Origin: an uncultured Thermomicrobium sp.
GTDB taxonomy: Bacteria; Chloroflexota; Chloroflexia; Thermomicrobiales; Thermomicrobiaceae
DNA length: 64,000 nt
Direction: 5' to 3'
NCBI GenBank assembly: GCA_938028665.1
Contig: CALIMB010000033.1
Location: 54,862 to 118,861 of the forward strand
This document shows positions 17,624 through 26,762 of this stretch, piece by piece. The position numbers and the translations under genes were made by a program. The notes below the pieces were generated by a model. The model did not search any database. It had not been told where the DNA came from and worked only from the letters and a program-made list of their open reading frames with translations. Within the stretch, counting starts at the first letter, position 1. Each line of letters starts with the position of its first letter.

Positions 17624-18406
17624 ATGAGTGGGCCGTCACTTCGTGTTGTACCGGAGACCGGAAGTCGGACGCGATTCTGGGAAGTGGATCTGCTCCGCGG
17701 ATTCGCCTTTGTCTTGATGGTGATCTATCACGGTGCGTTTGATCTCGCAGTGTTTGGTGGCTGGCCGATCACTGTGACCTCGGGTGCCTGGCGGGTCTTT
17801 GCTGACTGCATCGCCAGTCTCTTCTTGTTTGTCTCCGGTGTGTCGCTAGTCTTAGCACGGTTTCGTGCGAGTCATGATCCACGCTCCTATTGGTGGCACG
17901 TCCTGCGCCGGTCATCGCGTCTCGCCAGTGCAGCAGCTCTGGTGACGGTCGTGACGTGGCTGATTAGTCCGCGCGATGTTGTCCTGTTTGGGATTTTGCA
18001 TCTCATTCTGTTGTCGAACCTGGTGGCACTGCCACTGTTGCGATTCGGACTGTGGAACCTTCCGCTCGCGGCAGCAGCCTGGCTGCTCGGGCTGCTACTC
18101 GCTCGTCTACCAGGCAATCCCTGGCTGTTCTGGGTCGGCTTGGTCCCACCGGACTATCGCTCGTTCGATTTCCGCCCCTTCCTGCCATGGTTTGCCGTGG
18201 TCCTCCTCGGGGTCTCAGCAGCTGCCTGGTTCTATCCGTGCGGGCAACGGCGATGGGCTTTCCCCTCCTGGGAAAGACTGCTTCCGTTCTCGATCCTCGC
18301 TTGGTTCGGACGGCACAGCCTGATGCTCTACCTGATCCATCAGCCCTTGCTCATTACGCTGTTCGTGAGCCTCCAGTTGATCGATATGCGTCGTCTCGTC
18401 GGATAA
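17624..18406 (+). CDS. DUF1624 / heparan-alpha-glucosaminide N-acetyltransferase-like membrane protein
   Basis: 260 residues, about 7-8 helices. The family hallmarks are visible: RFWEVDLLRGFAFVLMVIYHG at the first helix (Asp and His conserved), LFLFVSGVSLVLA, and a C-terminal SLMLYLIHQPLL. Relatives acetylate or modify a sugar across the membrane; the acceptor here is unknown. Its last 192 nt overlap, tail to tail, the 3' end of the HD-GYP gene on the other strand. Cotranscribed with the MFS gene by spacing. Confidence 0.78.
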   Translation: MSGPSLRVVPETGSRTRFWEVDLLRGFAFVLMVIYHGAFDLAVFGGWPITVTSGAWRVFADCIASLFLFVSGVSLVLARFRASHDPRSYWWHVLRRSSRLASAAALVTVVTWLISPRDVVLFGILHLILLSNLVALPLLRFGLWNLPLAAAAWLLGLLLARLPGNPWLFWVGLVPPDYRSFDFRPFLPWFAVVLLGVSAAAWFYPCGQRRWAFPSWERLLPFSILAWFGRHSLMLYLIHQPLLITLFVSLQLIDMRRLVG

Positions 18407-21400
18407 ACCGCTCTCACGGCCACTTTCCAAAAACGTTCGCAAGAGAGGTCCCAGGTGATGCCCGAGGGTTGCCAGGAGCTCAGCATCCACTGCGGAAAAG
18501 GGGCGGGGATCAGTGCGTGAGACAGCAAGGGCTCCAAGCACCTGATGACCATCGACAAGGGGTGCGACGAGGACCGCATAGAGATCCCGCCTTCCCCACC
18601 TGAGGATCGTATTCGGTGGCGCTTCGGGAACGATGATCGCGATAGGAGCACCGCTTTCGATGGCCTGCCAGGCGATCCCGTGACCGCGCGGAACGCGGAC
18701 AGTTGCGGCCAAGTCCCGATCATGACGTGAGTACAAAATCCGCAAGGAAGTCGCCGATTCGTCGAGGAGGAAGATGACAATGTTGTCATTCGAGAGTGTG
18801 CCTGAGATGGCAAGGTCAATTACCTCGACCAGCGTGTTAACGTCTGCGATGTTTGGCAGGCGCTCAGCCACTTGGTGGAGGGCATGTGCGGCAACTGAGG
18901 ATGGCGCTACCGCGGAGTGCTGCAGCAGGAGAATGGGTAAACCATGAGGGTCCCGGAGGGCTTCGAGGAAAGCATCAACGACGAGGGGGTGGAACTGCGT
19001 ACCCCGCTGGCGACGGATCTCTTCGACGGCGTCGGCGAGTCGCCGTGCCGGCCGATAGGGACGATCGGAGATCATCGTGTCGAAGGCGTCAGCGAGTGCA
19101 ATGATGGCGGCTCCAAGTGGGATCTCTTCTCCGCGTAATCCGTCTGGATAGCCTTGACCATCCCAGCGCTCATGGTGAGCACGGATCAATGGAACAATGC
19201 GACTGAGCTTGGGGTGATGAGCCAAAATATCGGCGCCAACCGCGGAATGCAGTCGCATCAGCGCCCATTCCGATTGATCTAACTCCCCTGGCTTCCCTAG
19301 GACATGATCGGGAATGGCGAGTTTGCCGATGTCGTGCAGGAGCGCCGCAAGTTCAATCTCTTCGATCGTCTCGCGAGAGAGGTGCAAGTGTTCGGCGATC
19401 ACGCGGGCGAATCGTGCGACACGGCGCGAGTGGTCATGAGTCGCTGGGTCCCTGGCATCAATAGCGGCGGCCAACGCCTCAATCGAGCTACGATAGAGTG
19501 CTTTCTCCTGCTCGTTTGTGCGAACGATGCGGAAGGCGAGAGCGGCGTGAGCTGCAAGTTTCGCAAGACGTTGTCGCTCGTGTCGGGAGAAGCGGTCAAT
19601 GCCTCGACGCCCGACGAGGAGGAGACCATGTTCCTCGCCTGGGGTTCCCAACGGCACGAAAACCAGTGAGGAGGGATGTCCAGCGGTCGCAAGGCGAAGG
19701 GCATATCCGAGATCCTGAATCGAGGTGTCCGGGATGTAGAAGGGTGTCTGCCCCGACAATGGTCCACAAACGTCCGAGATCTCCGGCCCTAGCGTCCAAC
19801 CAGCGGGAAGGGCCTCGAAGTGCGACGTTGTCGCGAGCGGAGTGAAGCGGCCTCGGTTGCGGTCGAAATCAAAGACAGCAGCAAAAGTGAATGGCACGAG
19901 TGGAAAAAGCTTATCCAGCAGTGTGCGCGCGAACGCTTCGCTCGAACTCTCCGCACTGAGCTCGAGTGTCAGTCGTGTCACAAGCTCCTGCTCAAGCACA
20001 GCGACCCAGCGTTCCGTTGCGTGCATGATGCGATTGCGTACTTCCCAGAGTGTGAGGGCAAGTTCTCCGCGTTCTGTCCGCAGCTGTTCTGGAATCGCAA
20101 GCAAGAGGAAGCCGGTTGGGGTCTCTTCAGGGTCGAGTGCCAGGAGGAGGACCGTGCGAAACCTGTCCAGAAGGTCTGCGAGCAACGGACGAAATTCAGC
20201 TGGTGCAAGTGCAGCATCACTCAGGTTAAGGGCTCGTTGAGAACTGACTGATGCCAGCCACTGATAGAACGCACTGTGGCACAAGGGCTCGAGGTTAGGG
20301 AGTCGGGGAGAAGACAAGGCATCCGCCGTTGCGATGACGCGAGCCGAAAAGATCGGACACTGCAGGACCAGCGCTGCTGATCCAGTGATCCACTCGCTGA
20401 GCTGTTGGATGAGCGGCGGTGCAAACGAGCGTGGATCGAAGTCGTGGAGGAGCAGCTGGCTGATAGCAGCAAGCAGAGCTTGGTGTCGAGCCTGCCGTTG
20501 AAGGGCATGACGTTGCTCGATGAGGGCAATCGCCGTGGCGAGCTCGCTGGTGATCAGACTTGCCAGCTCCCGGTCATACTCCGAGAAGGGAGCCACTCGC
20601 TCACGGCCAAAACAAAGAACGCCAAGTGTCTTTGCCTCGTGTCGAACAGGAAGCAGGAGGAGTGAGCGCAGAGGGAATCGTTGTCCAAGATGATGGTAGG
20701 TGCGAGGATCTTCCCACGCATCGGCGATGAGGAGTTCGCGGCCGGTGCGGTACACCCAGCCAGCAAGACTGCGATCGACTGGAATACGATGTCCAACCCG
20801 GGATTCCGGGATTGTGCCAGAGCCCCAGGAAACGTGCAAGGTGTACGGGGAATCCGGGTCGGGTTGAAGGAAGATCATGGCATCGTAGCGCAATCGATCA
20901 CGAATGAGGAGTTCAACTTCGTTCAGCAAATCATCGACCGATGGGGTGGAAACCACGTGTTGCGACAGTTGCAAGAGGCTTCGCAGATCACTGATTATTG
21001 TCTCCAGCTTAGCGCGAAAGGCGAGCCGCACAAGGGTGACAGCGATCTGCTCGAGGAGCACCGCTGCGGCGTCGAGGATCTCACGACGTGCACCGAAAGA
21101 AGGTCGAACCGTTGAGGTGGTGTTCCAGCCAGCGAGCACCCCGATAACGCCTGTATCACTGCGAATGCTAGCGGAGATGATGCGGTCAACTGCTGTGGGA
21201 AGCTTGTCCACCCACGCACCAAATGTCTCGCGTGCACGCTTACGGGCGAGGATATGCGGACGGCTAGCCAACTGCTCAAAGCGTGACCAGGAGAACTCCC
21301 AAGCGGTGAGTGCGAGACGAAGGGTGTTGTCCGAAATATTCAGGAGAAAGACGTGGTGATCGTTCTCATTGGCACGAAGCCACAGCACTAATGACTCCAC

Positions 21401-22012
21401 ACCAAGGAAATCTGCCAGTGTCCCGACCACTGCGTGACCAACGGCATCGGGGCTCGGTGCTGTGGCTAACGAGCGGTTGATAGCGAGGACGCGCTGCAAT
21501 GCCTGGTGCGCCTGTGCCTCACGTTCATAAAGACGACTTGCGATCGCCACAAGAGCAGCGAGCCGACACCATCGTTCTGCGGCACGGATCTCCCGCCGGA
21601 GAAACGGACGCGGCTGACGATGCCTCCAGAGATAGGCGACACCAACTAATTCGTCTTGCGAGCGCAGCGGAATCAACAGGGCAACGAGCTGCCCACGTCT
21701 CGCTAGTTCCCGCAGGCCGGGATTGACTGGTGGGAAGCGTTGCCAGTCGCGGGGACGGTAGAGGTGAAGGGGGCGTCGGTGTTCACGAATCCAGCACTCA
21801 GCTGGGACGTGCCGAGGGGAGATCCGTGCGACGCCAACGGGGGCCGAAGATCCTGGTGGTTGTTCGCCTTCGATCGTTCCGAGGAGCACTTGTTCGAAGT
21901 CTTCGTCGAAGACGAAGAAGCCTCCGAGATCAGCGTTGACGATCGGCAAGAGAGTGTGCAGGACGTGACGGAGGAGATCTTCAGCCGCTGACACATTGGA
22001 GGGCGCCGTCAT
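18215..22012 (-). CDS. Multi-GAF HD-GYP protein (cyclic-di-GMP phosphodiesterase candidate)
   Basis: 1265 residues. Five GAF-like domains at about 1-165, 175-330, 345-500, 510-670 and 680-830, an HD-GYP domain at 840-1025, and a sixth GAF at 1045-1195, then a hydrophilic tail. The HD-GYP core is intact: HDIGK at 893-897 and HHERWDGQGYPDGL at 946-959, so cyclic-di-GMP hydrolysis is likely. No GGDEF, receiver or membrane segment is seen, so it is a cytoplasmic sensor. Start at 22012: GGAG 11 nt upstream. A TATACT -10 lies at 22057-22062 but without a good -35. The tail is encoded antisense to the neighbour. Confidence 0.88.
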   Translation of the reverse strand: MTAPSNVSAAEDLLRHVLHTLLPIVNADLGGFFVFDEDFEQVLLGTIEGEQPPGSSAPVGVARISPRHVPAECWIREHRRPLHLYRPRDWQRFPPVNPGLRELARRGQLVALLIPLRSQDELVGVAYLWRHRQPRPFLRREIRAAERWCRLAALVAIASRLYEREAQAHQALQRVLAINRSLATAPSPDAVGHAVVGTLADFLGVESLVLWLRANENDHHVFLLNISDNTLRLALTAWEFSWSRFEQLASRPHILARKRARETFGAWVDKLPTAVDRIISASIRSDTGVIGVLAGWNTTSTVRPSFGARREILDAAAVLLEQIAVTLVRLAFRAKLETIISDLRSLLQLSQHVVSTPSVDDLLNEVELLIRDRLRYDAMIFLQPDPDSPYTLHVSWGSGTIPESRVGHRIPVDRSLAGWVYRTGRELLIADAWEDPRTYHHLGQRFPLRSLLLLPVRHEAKTLGVLCFGRERVAPFSEYDRELASLITSELATAIALIEQRHALQRQARHQALLAAISQLLLHDFDPRSFAPPLIQQLSEWITGSAALVLQCPIFSARVIATADALSSPRLPNLEPLCHSAFYQWLASVSSQRALNLSDAALAPAEFRPLLADLLDRFRTVLLLALDPEETPTGFLLLAIPEQLRTERGELALTLWEVRNRIMHATERWVAVLEQELVTRLTLELSAESSSEAFARTLLDKLFPLVPFTFAAVFDFDRNRGRFTPLATTSHFEALPAGWTLGPEISDVCGPLSGQTPFYIPDTSIQDLGYALRLATAGHPSSLVFVPLGTPGEEHGLLLVGRRGIDRFSRHERQRLAKLAAHAALAFRIVRTNEQEKALYRSSIEALAAAIDARDPATHDHSRRVARFARVIAEHLHLSRETIEEIELAALLHDIGKLAIPDHVLGKPGELDQSEWALMRLHSAVGADILAHHPKLSRIVPLIRAHHERWDGQGYPDGLRGEEIPLGAAIIALADAFDTMISDRPYRPARRLADAVEEIRRQRGTQFHPLVVDAFLEALRDPHGLPILLLQHSAVAPSSVAAHALHQVAERLPNIADVNTLVEVIDLAISGTLSNDNIVIFLLDESATSLRILYSRHDRDLAATVRVPRGHGIAWQAIESGAPIAIIVPEAPPNTILRWGRRDLYAVLVAPLVDGHQVLGALAVSRTDPRPFSAVDAELLATLGHHLGPLLRTFLESGRESGLSDETTHIDQLEAHEQRNEQGLMDQVEHQAVPSEPSEDRERKQSFPGGESPSPLPARIEPGSC

Positions 22013-22191
22013 GTCTTTTTGTCTCCGTGGGTGCATGACCATGAGTGTCACATTGCAGTATACAATGCTCGACTTGAGCAGTAGGCAGTGGCTATCCATA
22101 GGCAAATCGTCCTGAATCGGGCCTTTTCGCTCTCTGCGGACTTTCGTTGTGGTCTACCTGTCAGGGCTGACAGTGTGGAGGAGGGTGACCA

Positions 22192-23241
22192 ATGGTGGAG
22201 CGGCTGTCCGAGATCACGAGTCGGCTTACTTGGTTCATTGAACGCGGAGAATTGGATGGGGCTGGTCTGGCAGTTGTACAAGGCGGCAGCATGGTGCTTG
22301 AGTGGTATGGAGGAGAGGGTGCTCCTGGCCTGCCTGCTGGCCCGGAGGTTCTGTGGCCGTTGGCTGCAGTCAGCAAGCTCTACACGGCGACGGCCATTCT
22401 TGCTCTGGTCGAGCGAGGTTTACTGACATTAGGGATGACAGCGGCATCGATCTTGCCGGAATTTGACGAGGACGAGCGACGCGCGATTACTGTTCGACAT
22501 CTTTTGACCCACACGTCGGGTGTTCCCTATGAGCCCGTCGATATGGAAACGTTGTTGCAGCAGCAACTTCCGCTTGATGAGCTGATTGAGGCAGCCTTTA
22601 CGGAGCCGCTGGATTTTGCTCCGGGGAGCCGCATTGGCTACAGCGACCTTGGGTATGCCGTCCTTGGCATGGTGGCTGAGCGGGTGACTGGTCGACCCTT
22701 CCCGGAGGTTGTGCAGGAGTTCGTTCTCATGCCCGCTGGTCTTCACGCGACACACTTTCCACTGCAGGGTGAAGAGAATGAGAGGTGGCTGGCCCGCGTC
22801 GTGGGTGGGTTGGGTGATGGCCTGCCCTGGGCGATGTATGGTGCGCGGTACGGCTTACGCTTGGCGCACCCAGCCTGGGGGGTGGTGGCGACGCTCCCGG
22901 ACCTCGTGCGATTTCTCTTGCACTTTACACCTCACGCACCGGGGCGCTTGCTGGCACGGGCGACCATTGCAGCGATGACCAGCCGGCAAACGCCAGAAAC
23001 GCTCGGGCTACCAGGTTGGGGACTCGGTTTTGAGGTGGGTGGTGGATATTTTGGTGAGGTAGATCTTTTCTCACCGAGCTGCTTTGGGCACACCGGCGCG
23101 ACGGGTTGTGCTGCGTGGTATGATCCGGTTTATGATTTGGCTGTGGTCTTCGTTTCGAACAGACACTTGAATCTGGGCCGGGAGCGCTTCTTGCAGCGGA
23201 TTGCGTCAGTTTTGAACGGAGTCGTGGCGGCAGTGACGTGA
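22192..23241 (+). CDS. Class C beta-lactamase-fold serine hydrolase homologue, nucleophile replaced
   Basis: 349 residues. The fold is recognisable: HLLTHTSGVPY, GSRIGYSDLGYAVLG and GHTGATG. The first catalytic motif SxxK reads AVSK (Ala59-Lys62), so the nucleophile serine is alanine. The second motif YxN is YSD (Tyr150-Asp152). The third, HTG (300-302), is intact. It may therefore bind but not cleave its ligand, or be a different enzyme. No signal peptide, so cytoplasmic. GGAGGAGGG 5 nt before ATG is a strong start. Divergent from the HD-GYP gene. Confidence 0.82.
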   Translation: MVERLSEITSRLTWFIERGELDGAGLAVVQGGSMVLEWYGGEGAPGLPAGPEVLWPLAAVSKLYTATAILALVERGLLTLGMTAASILPEFDEDERRAITVRHLLTHTSGVPYEPVDMETLLQQQLPLDELIEAAFTEPLDFAPGSRIGYSDLGYAVLGMVAERVTGRPFPEVVQEFVLMPAGLHATHFPLQGEENERWLARVVGGLGDGLPWAMYGARYGLRLAHPAWGVVATLPDLVRFLLHFTPHAPGRLLARATIAAMTSRQTPETLGLPGWGLGFEVGGGYFGEVDLFSPSCFGHTGATGCAAWYDPVYDLAVVFVSNRHLNLGRERFLQRIASVLNGVVAAVT

Positions 23242-23262
23242 AGGTGGCCAGCGTGGTATACT
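23233..23262 (+). promoter_or_regulatory. Promoter of the rpmH-rnpA operon
   Basis: GTGACG (23233-23238), 18-nt spacer, TATACT (23257-23262), overlapping the stop of the preceding gene. It lies 73 nt before the rpmH start codon, as expected for a highly expressed ribosomal gene. Confidence 0.55.
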
Positions 23263-23278
23263 GAACGTGCCGTGGCGG

Positions 23279-23301
23279 CGCGTGCCGACGCGGGCTTTTT
23301 T
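23279..23301 (+). terminator. Hairpin with T run in the rpmH leader
   Basis: CGCGT-GCCG-ACGCG followed by GGC and six T residues (23296-23301). It may end readthrough from the serine-hydrolase-like gene or attenuate the rpmH operon, since the promoter lies just upstream. The stem is short. Confidence 0.35.
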
Positions 23302-23334
23302 GTGCGAGACGTGTCCCGGGTGGGGAGCTGAGCG

Positions 23335-23505
23335 GTGCCGAAGCGAACGTACCAGCCGAAGCGGTTGCATCGGAAGCGTGTTCATGGATTCTTGGCTCGA
23401 ATGAGCACGCGTGGTGGGCGGGCCGTGTTGAAGCGACGCCGCCTGAAGGGGCGGTGGAAACTAACCGTCTCGGATGAGAAGAAGATCACTCCGAATAAGC
23501 GTTAG
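23335..23505 (+). CDS. rpmH: 50S ribosomal protein L34 (bL34)
   Basis: 56 residues with a GTG start. The highly basic sequence contains the family core [18 protein letters not shown] and the R-rich middle [14 protein letters not shown]. It carries a C-terminal extension ([14 protein letters not shown]) compared with the usual 44-47 residues. First gene of the run rpmH-rnpA-yidD-yidC-jag, normally beside dnaA; no dnaA is seen here. The rnpA start is 8 nt downstream. Confidence 0.95.
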   Translation: MPKRTYQPKRLHRKRVHGFLARMSTRGGRAVLKRRRLKGRWKLTVSDEKKITPNKR

Positions 23506-23513
23506 GGTTTCTC

Positions 23514-23888
23514 GTGATTACGCGGCGGTTACGTCTCCGCCGTGCCAGTGAATTCGAACAGGTACGGCGCCGGGGTCGGACAGTGAGTAGCCGACTTGTT
23601 CTCGTGAGCGTCATGCCGAATGGGCTGGCGCAGAATCGGTACGGCTTTGCGGTCGGGCGACGAGTGGGGAAGGCGGTGCGTCGCAACCGAGTGAAGCGCT
23701 GGCTTCGCGAGGCGGTACGGCGGATGCATCCTTATCTCCAACAGGGCTATGATGTTGTCTTTGTCGCACGGGGTGCGCTGGCCGACGAGTCCGTGACGTA
23801 TCATGAAGTTGCTGCCGCAGTCCAGTCGTTGCTGAGACAGGCTGGATTGTGGGAGGAAGGAGATCAAGAAGGAAACGGGGGTTCTTAG
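23514..23888 (+). CDS. rnpA: Ribonuclease P protein component
   Basis: 124 residues, GTG start. The RNR motif region RVGKAVRRNRVKRWLREAVR binds the P RNA; an N-terminal LRRASEFEQVRRRGR helix matches the family. Matures tRNA 5' ends together with RNase P RNA. Closely linked to rpmH (8 nt) and yidD (12 nt). Confidence 0.94.
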   Translation: MITRRLRLRRASEFEQVRRRGRTVSSRLVLVSVMPNGLAQNRYGFAVGRRVGKAVRRNRVKRWLREAVRRMHPYLQQGYDVVFVARGALADESVTYHEVAAAVQSLLRQAGLWEEGDQEGNGGS

Positions 23889-23900
23889 ATTTTCAGCGCC

Positions 23901-24110
23901 ATGAGAAGAGTTGTCCTGCTTTTGATTCGATTTTATCAGCGGTTCATCTCGCCGGGACTGCCACCCGCCTGCCGCTTTTACCCGACGTGTTCGGAGTATG
24001 GGTACGAGGCGATCGAGCGCTACGGTATCATCAAGGGAAGCATATTGACGGTGCGACGTCTCGCGCGCTGCCATCCATTTCATCCCGGCGGCTACGATCC
24101 GGTACCATGA
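23901..24110 (+). CDS. yidD: Membrane protein insertion efficiency factor YidD
   Basis: 69 residues. Three conserved cysteines and the typical core are visible: [32 protein letters not shown] and [14 protein letters not shown]. Small amphipathic protein at the inner face of the membrane that helps YidC-dependent insertion. Lies between rnpA and yidC in the usual order. Confidence 0.94.
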   Translation: MRRVVLLLIRFYQRFISPGLPPACRFYPTCSEYGYEAIERYGIIKGSILTVRRLARCHPFHPGGYDPVP

Positions 24111-24160
24111 ACTGAGTTGGGTGCCGCCAGAGTGAGTGACCAGCGTTCAGGAGGAAGCCC

Positions 24161-25096
24161 TTGATCATTTGGGATCAGTTTGTCTACGCAATCGAATGGG
24201 GCCTGGCGCGCACTGCTGAAGTGACCGGGAGTGCGGGGGTTGCGATCATTCTGTTTACGATCGTAATTAAGACCCTGCTCCTGCCGCTCACGATCAAGTC
24301 AGTGCGTTCTACGAAGGCGATGCAGGAACTGCAGCCCAAGATTCGAGAATTGCAGAAAAAGTATGGGCAGGACCGGCAACGCCTTTCTGCCGAAATGATG
24401 AAATTGTATCAGGAACACGGGATCAACCCAATGTCAGGTTGTCTTCCGATGCTTCTACAGATTCCCGTGTTCTTCGGTTTGTACTTCGCGATCCGCAATT
24501 TGTCGCTGAGTCAAGTCGGTGCCTGGGCGCATGGGTTCCTGTGGGTGCCCGATCTCGCGCAACCAGACCCCTTGCGGATTCTGCCGATTCTGGCCGGCGT
24601 GTTTCAGTTCATCCAGACGCGGATGACCCGGCCGGCAGGCATGCGCCGTTTCGAAGATCCACAACAGCAAATGATGTACTCGATGATGCTCTTTATGCCG
24701 GCAATGGTGGTGTTGTTTGGATGGAATTTCGCGGCAGGACCCGTTCTCTACTGGGTTGTCTCTGCGCTCTATAGTGTGGTGCAGCAATGGTTGATCACCG
24801 GGTGGGGCGCGATGCGCGACTGGTTGCCGTTCCTGCCCGAGCTGCCGGAGCACCGACGGTTGGGGTATGTCGATCCAAAGCAACGGGTGAACAATACGAG
24901 GCATCGCGGTGGTCTCCTCAACCGGCTCCTGCAACAGGCGCAGGCGCAGGCCCAGCAGGGGAAACCGGCTGCAGGAGAGCCGAACCCGTCCGAGCGGACG
25001 TCTGCTTCCGTTTCGGCTCCCGTTGACCAGCCACCGCTTGACCCTACCGCGCTGGTACCGAGACGCTCGCGTTCGCGTGGCAAGCGGTCTTCCTGA
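24161..25096 (+). CDS. yidC: Membrane protein insertase YidC/Oxa1
   Basis: 311 residues with a TTG start chosen because AGGAGGAAGCCC lies directly upstream. Five-helix Oxa1-type core without the large periplasmic domain of Gram-negative YidC: KTLLLPLTIKSVRSTKAMQ, the coiled cytoplasmic hairpin, and MSGCLPMLLQIPVFFGLY. No lipobox is seen. The C-terminal tail is Gln/Ala-rich and ends very basic (PRRSRSRGKRSS), as in YidC forms that touch the ribosome. Followed by the RNA-binding jag gene after 52 nt. Confidence 0.93.
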   Translation: MIIWDQFVYAIEWGLARTAEVTGSAGVAIILFTIVIKTLLLPLTIKSVRSTKAMQELQPKIRELQKKYGQDRQRLSAEMMKLYQEHGINPMSGCLPMLLQIPVFFGLYFAIRNLSLSQVGAWAHGFLWVPDLAQPDPLRILPILAGVFQFIQTRMTRPAGMRRFEDPQQQMMYSMMLFMPAMVVLFGWNFAAGPVLYWVVSALYSVVQQWLITGWGAMRDWLPFLPELPEHRRLGYVDPKQRVNNTRHRGGLLNRLLQQAQAQAQQGKPAAGEPNPSERTSASVSAPVDQPPLDPTALVPRRSRSRGKRSS

Positions 25097-25148
25097 GCGG
25101 TCACGCAGCGCGTCCCGACCGAGGTACGGGAGGGACAGAGGCGCGGTG

Positions 25149-25832
25149 ATGGCGGAAAAGAGAGCTGTTGAGATTCAAGCTCGATCGGTCGAGGAGGCGG
25201 TGAAGCTCGCGCTGGAACAGTTAGGATTGCCGCGTGAGCGGGTTCATGTGGAAGTACTTGTCAACAACGTCCCCTATGGGGGGGAGGCGCTTGTTCGGGT
25301 CACCCCGCTTGGTAGTGGCGAGGTCCTGCGGGGACCGGTCAAGCGACCAGATCCGCAGACCGAGGCGATTGTGAAGCAGGTCGTTCGAGAACTCCTGCAA
25401 GCGATGGGCTTCTCCTGTACAGTCTTAGCGGTGGACAATCCGTCAATTATCGAATTGGGACCGGAGGATCCACCGACCGTCTTTATCGACATTCACGGCC
25501 CGCACGCCGGCATGCTGATTGGGCGGCGCGGCGAACACTTGGCCCAACTTCAGTACTTGGTCAACGTGCTTGTCAACCGACGCCTTCCGTCGTGGACGCG
25601 TGTCATCATTGACGTTGAGGGCTACCGGAGCCGCCGTGAGGAGTCACTCATTGCGCTCGCGCATCGCGTGGCGCGCCAGGTGGCACGCACAAAGCAGCCA
25701 GTGACGCTTGAGCCGATGCCCGCGAATGAGCGCCGGGTCATCCATGTGGCACTGCGTGATAACCCAGACGTCGAAACGCGCAGTAGCGGTGAGGGGGATC
25801 AACGACGAGTCACGGTTTACCCGCGCCGCTGA
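25149..25832 (+). CDS. jag: Jag/KhpB RNA-binding protein
   Basis: 227 residues. Jag-N domain (about 4-50, KRAVEIQARSVEEAVKLALE), KH domain with LIGRRGEHLAQLQYLVN, and a C-terminal R3H domain with PANERRVIHVAL. In Firmicutes KhpB acts with KhpA on small RNAs and cell-division genes. A longer open frame begins inside yidC and is rejected. ATG 25149 has an AGAGGCGCGGTG upstream; GTG 25146 is an alternative. Confidence 0.92.
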   Translation: MAEKRAVEIQARSVEEAVKLALEQLGLPRERVHVEVLVNNVPYGGEALVRVTPLGSGEVLRGPVKRPDPQTEAIVKQVVRELLQAMGFSCTVLAVDNPSIIELGPEDPPTVFIDIHGPHAGMLIGRRGEHLAQLQYLVNVLVNRRLPSWTRVIIDVEGYRSRREESLIALAHRVARQVARTKQPVTLEPMPANERRVIHVALRDNPDVETRSSGEGDQRRVTVYPRR

Positions 25833-25871
25833 TGTCTCCGGGAACGTGAGCGGCCGGAAAGGGATTCCCCA

Positions 25872-26753
25872 GTGAGTTCACAGCGTGCTCCGCAATATGT
25901 CGCGATCGGCCATGTGACGGTCGATCTCGACCCGATAACCGGGGCACCCCGACTGGGTGGAACTGCGCTCTTTGCAGCGCTGACCGCAGCACGGTTCGGG
26001 GTGGAAGCGGCTATCCTCACTCGTGGGAACTACGAGACGTATGGTTCAGCCGTTGGTGAGGAACTTGCACGCTTTTCCCGAGAAGTAGCGCTGATCGTGC
26101 AGGAGTCTGCGGCGCCAACTGTCTTCACCAATCGTGCGGTCGCTGGACGCCGTGAGCAGACCGTCCATTCGTGGGCCGGGCCGATCGATCTCAGTGGGCT
26201 GCCGCCGACCTGGCGCTCGGCGCGGATCATCCATTTGGCGCCGGTCGCACAGGAGATCGATCCGCGGCAGGCTGGCCGACTGAACCCGGAGTTCCTGGGC
26301 GCGACCCCGCAAGGTTGGATGCGGCAGTGGCCTCGCTCGGGCGGTCGGGTTCGGCTTATCCCCTTGCGCCTGCCGCACGAGCTTGTGACACGGCTTGACG
26401 GCTTCGTCCTTAGTACATTAGAACACACACTCGCGCGGGATGAGATTGAGGCGATTGCGCAGCGGGGCGTTGTTGCCATTACACGGGGCCCTGACGGAGC
26501 AACAGTCATTGACCGTGGCCGGACCTATGACGTTCCCGCCTATTCGGTGACTGTGCGCGATGATGTTGGAGCGGGGGATGTGTTTGCGGCGGTGCTGTTT
26601 TTGCTTCGTGCCCAGCACGAACCGACGCTCTGGGCAGCAAAGATGGCCGCCGCTGCTGCCGCTTTGAGAATTCAAGGAACCGGTCCTGATGCTGTGCCGA
26701 CGCGCGAGGCAGTGGAGGAGTTTCTCGAACGTAGGGGCGAACGACGGCGCTGA
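25872..26753 (+). CDS. PfkB/ribokinase-family carbohydrate kinase
   Basis: 293 residues, GTG start with AAAGGGATT 8 nt upstream. Ribokinase fold: early VAIGHVTVDLDPITGAPRLGG, FVLSTLE near the middle, and the C-terminal nucleotide and catalytic motif DDVGAGDVFAAVLF with the base Asp. The usual second glycine-rich strand is short. Substrate unknown; relatives include nucleoside and fructose kinases. Ends 9 nt before the convergent YbaK-like gene. Confidence 0.78.
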   Translation: MSSQRAPQYVAIGHVTVDLDPITGAPRLGGTALFAALTAARFGVEAAILTRGNYETYGSAVGEELARFSREVALIVQESAAPTVFTNRAVAGRREQTVHSWAGPIDLSGLPPTWRSARIIHLAPVAQEIDPRQAGRLNPEFLGATPQGWMRQWPRSGGRVRLIPLRLPHELVTRLDGFVLSTLEHTLARDEIEAIAQRGVVAITRGPDGATVIDRGRTYDVPAYSVTVRDDVGAGDVFAAVLFLLRAQHEPTLWAAKMAAAAAALRIQGTGPDAVPTREAVEEFLERRGERRR

Positions 26754-26762
26754 GGCTCTTTG

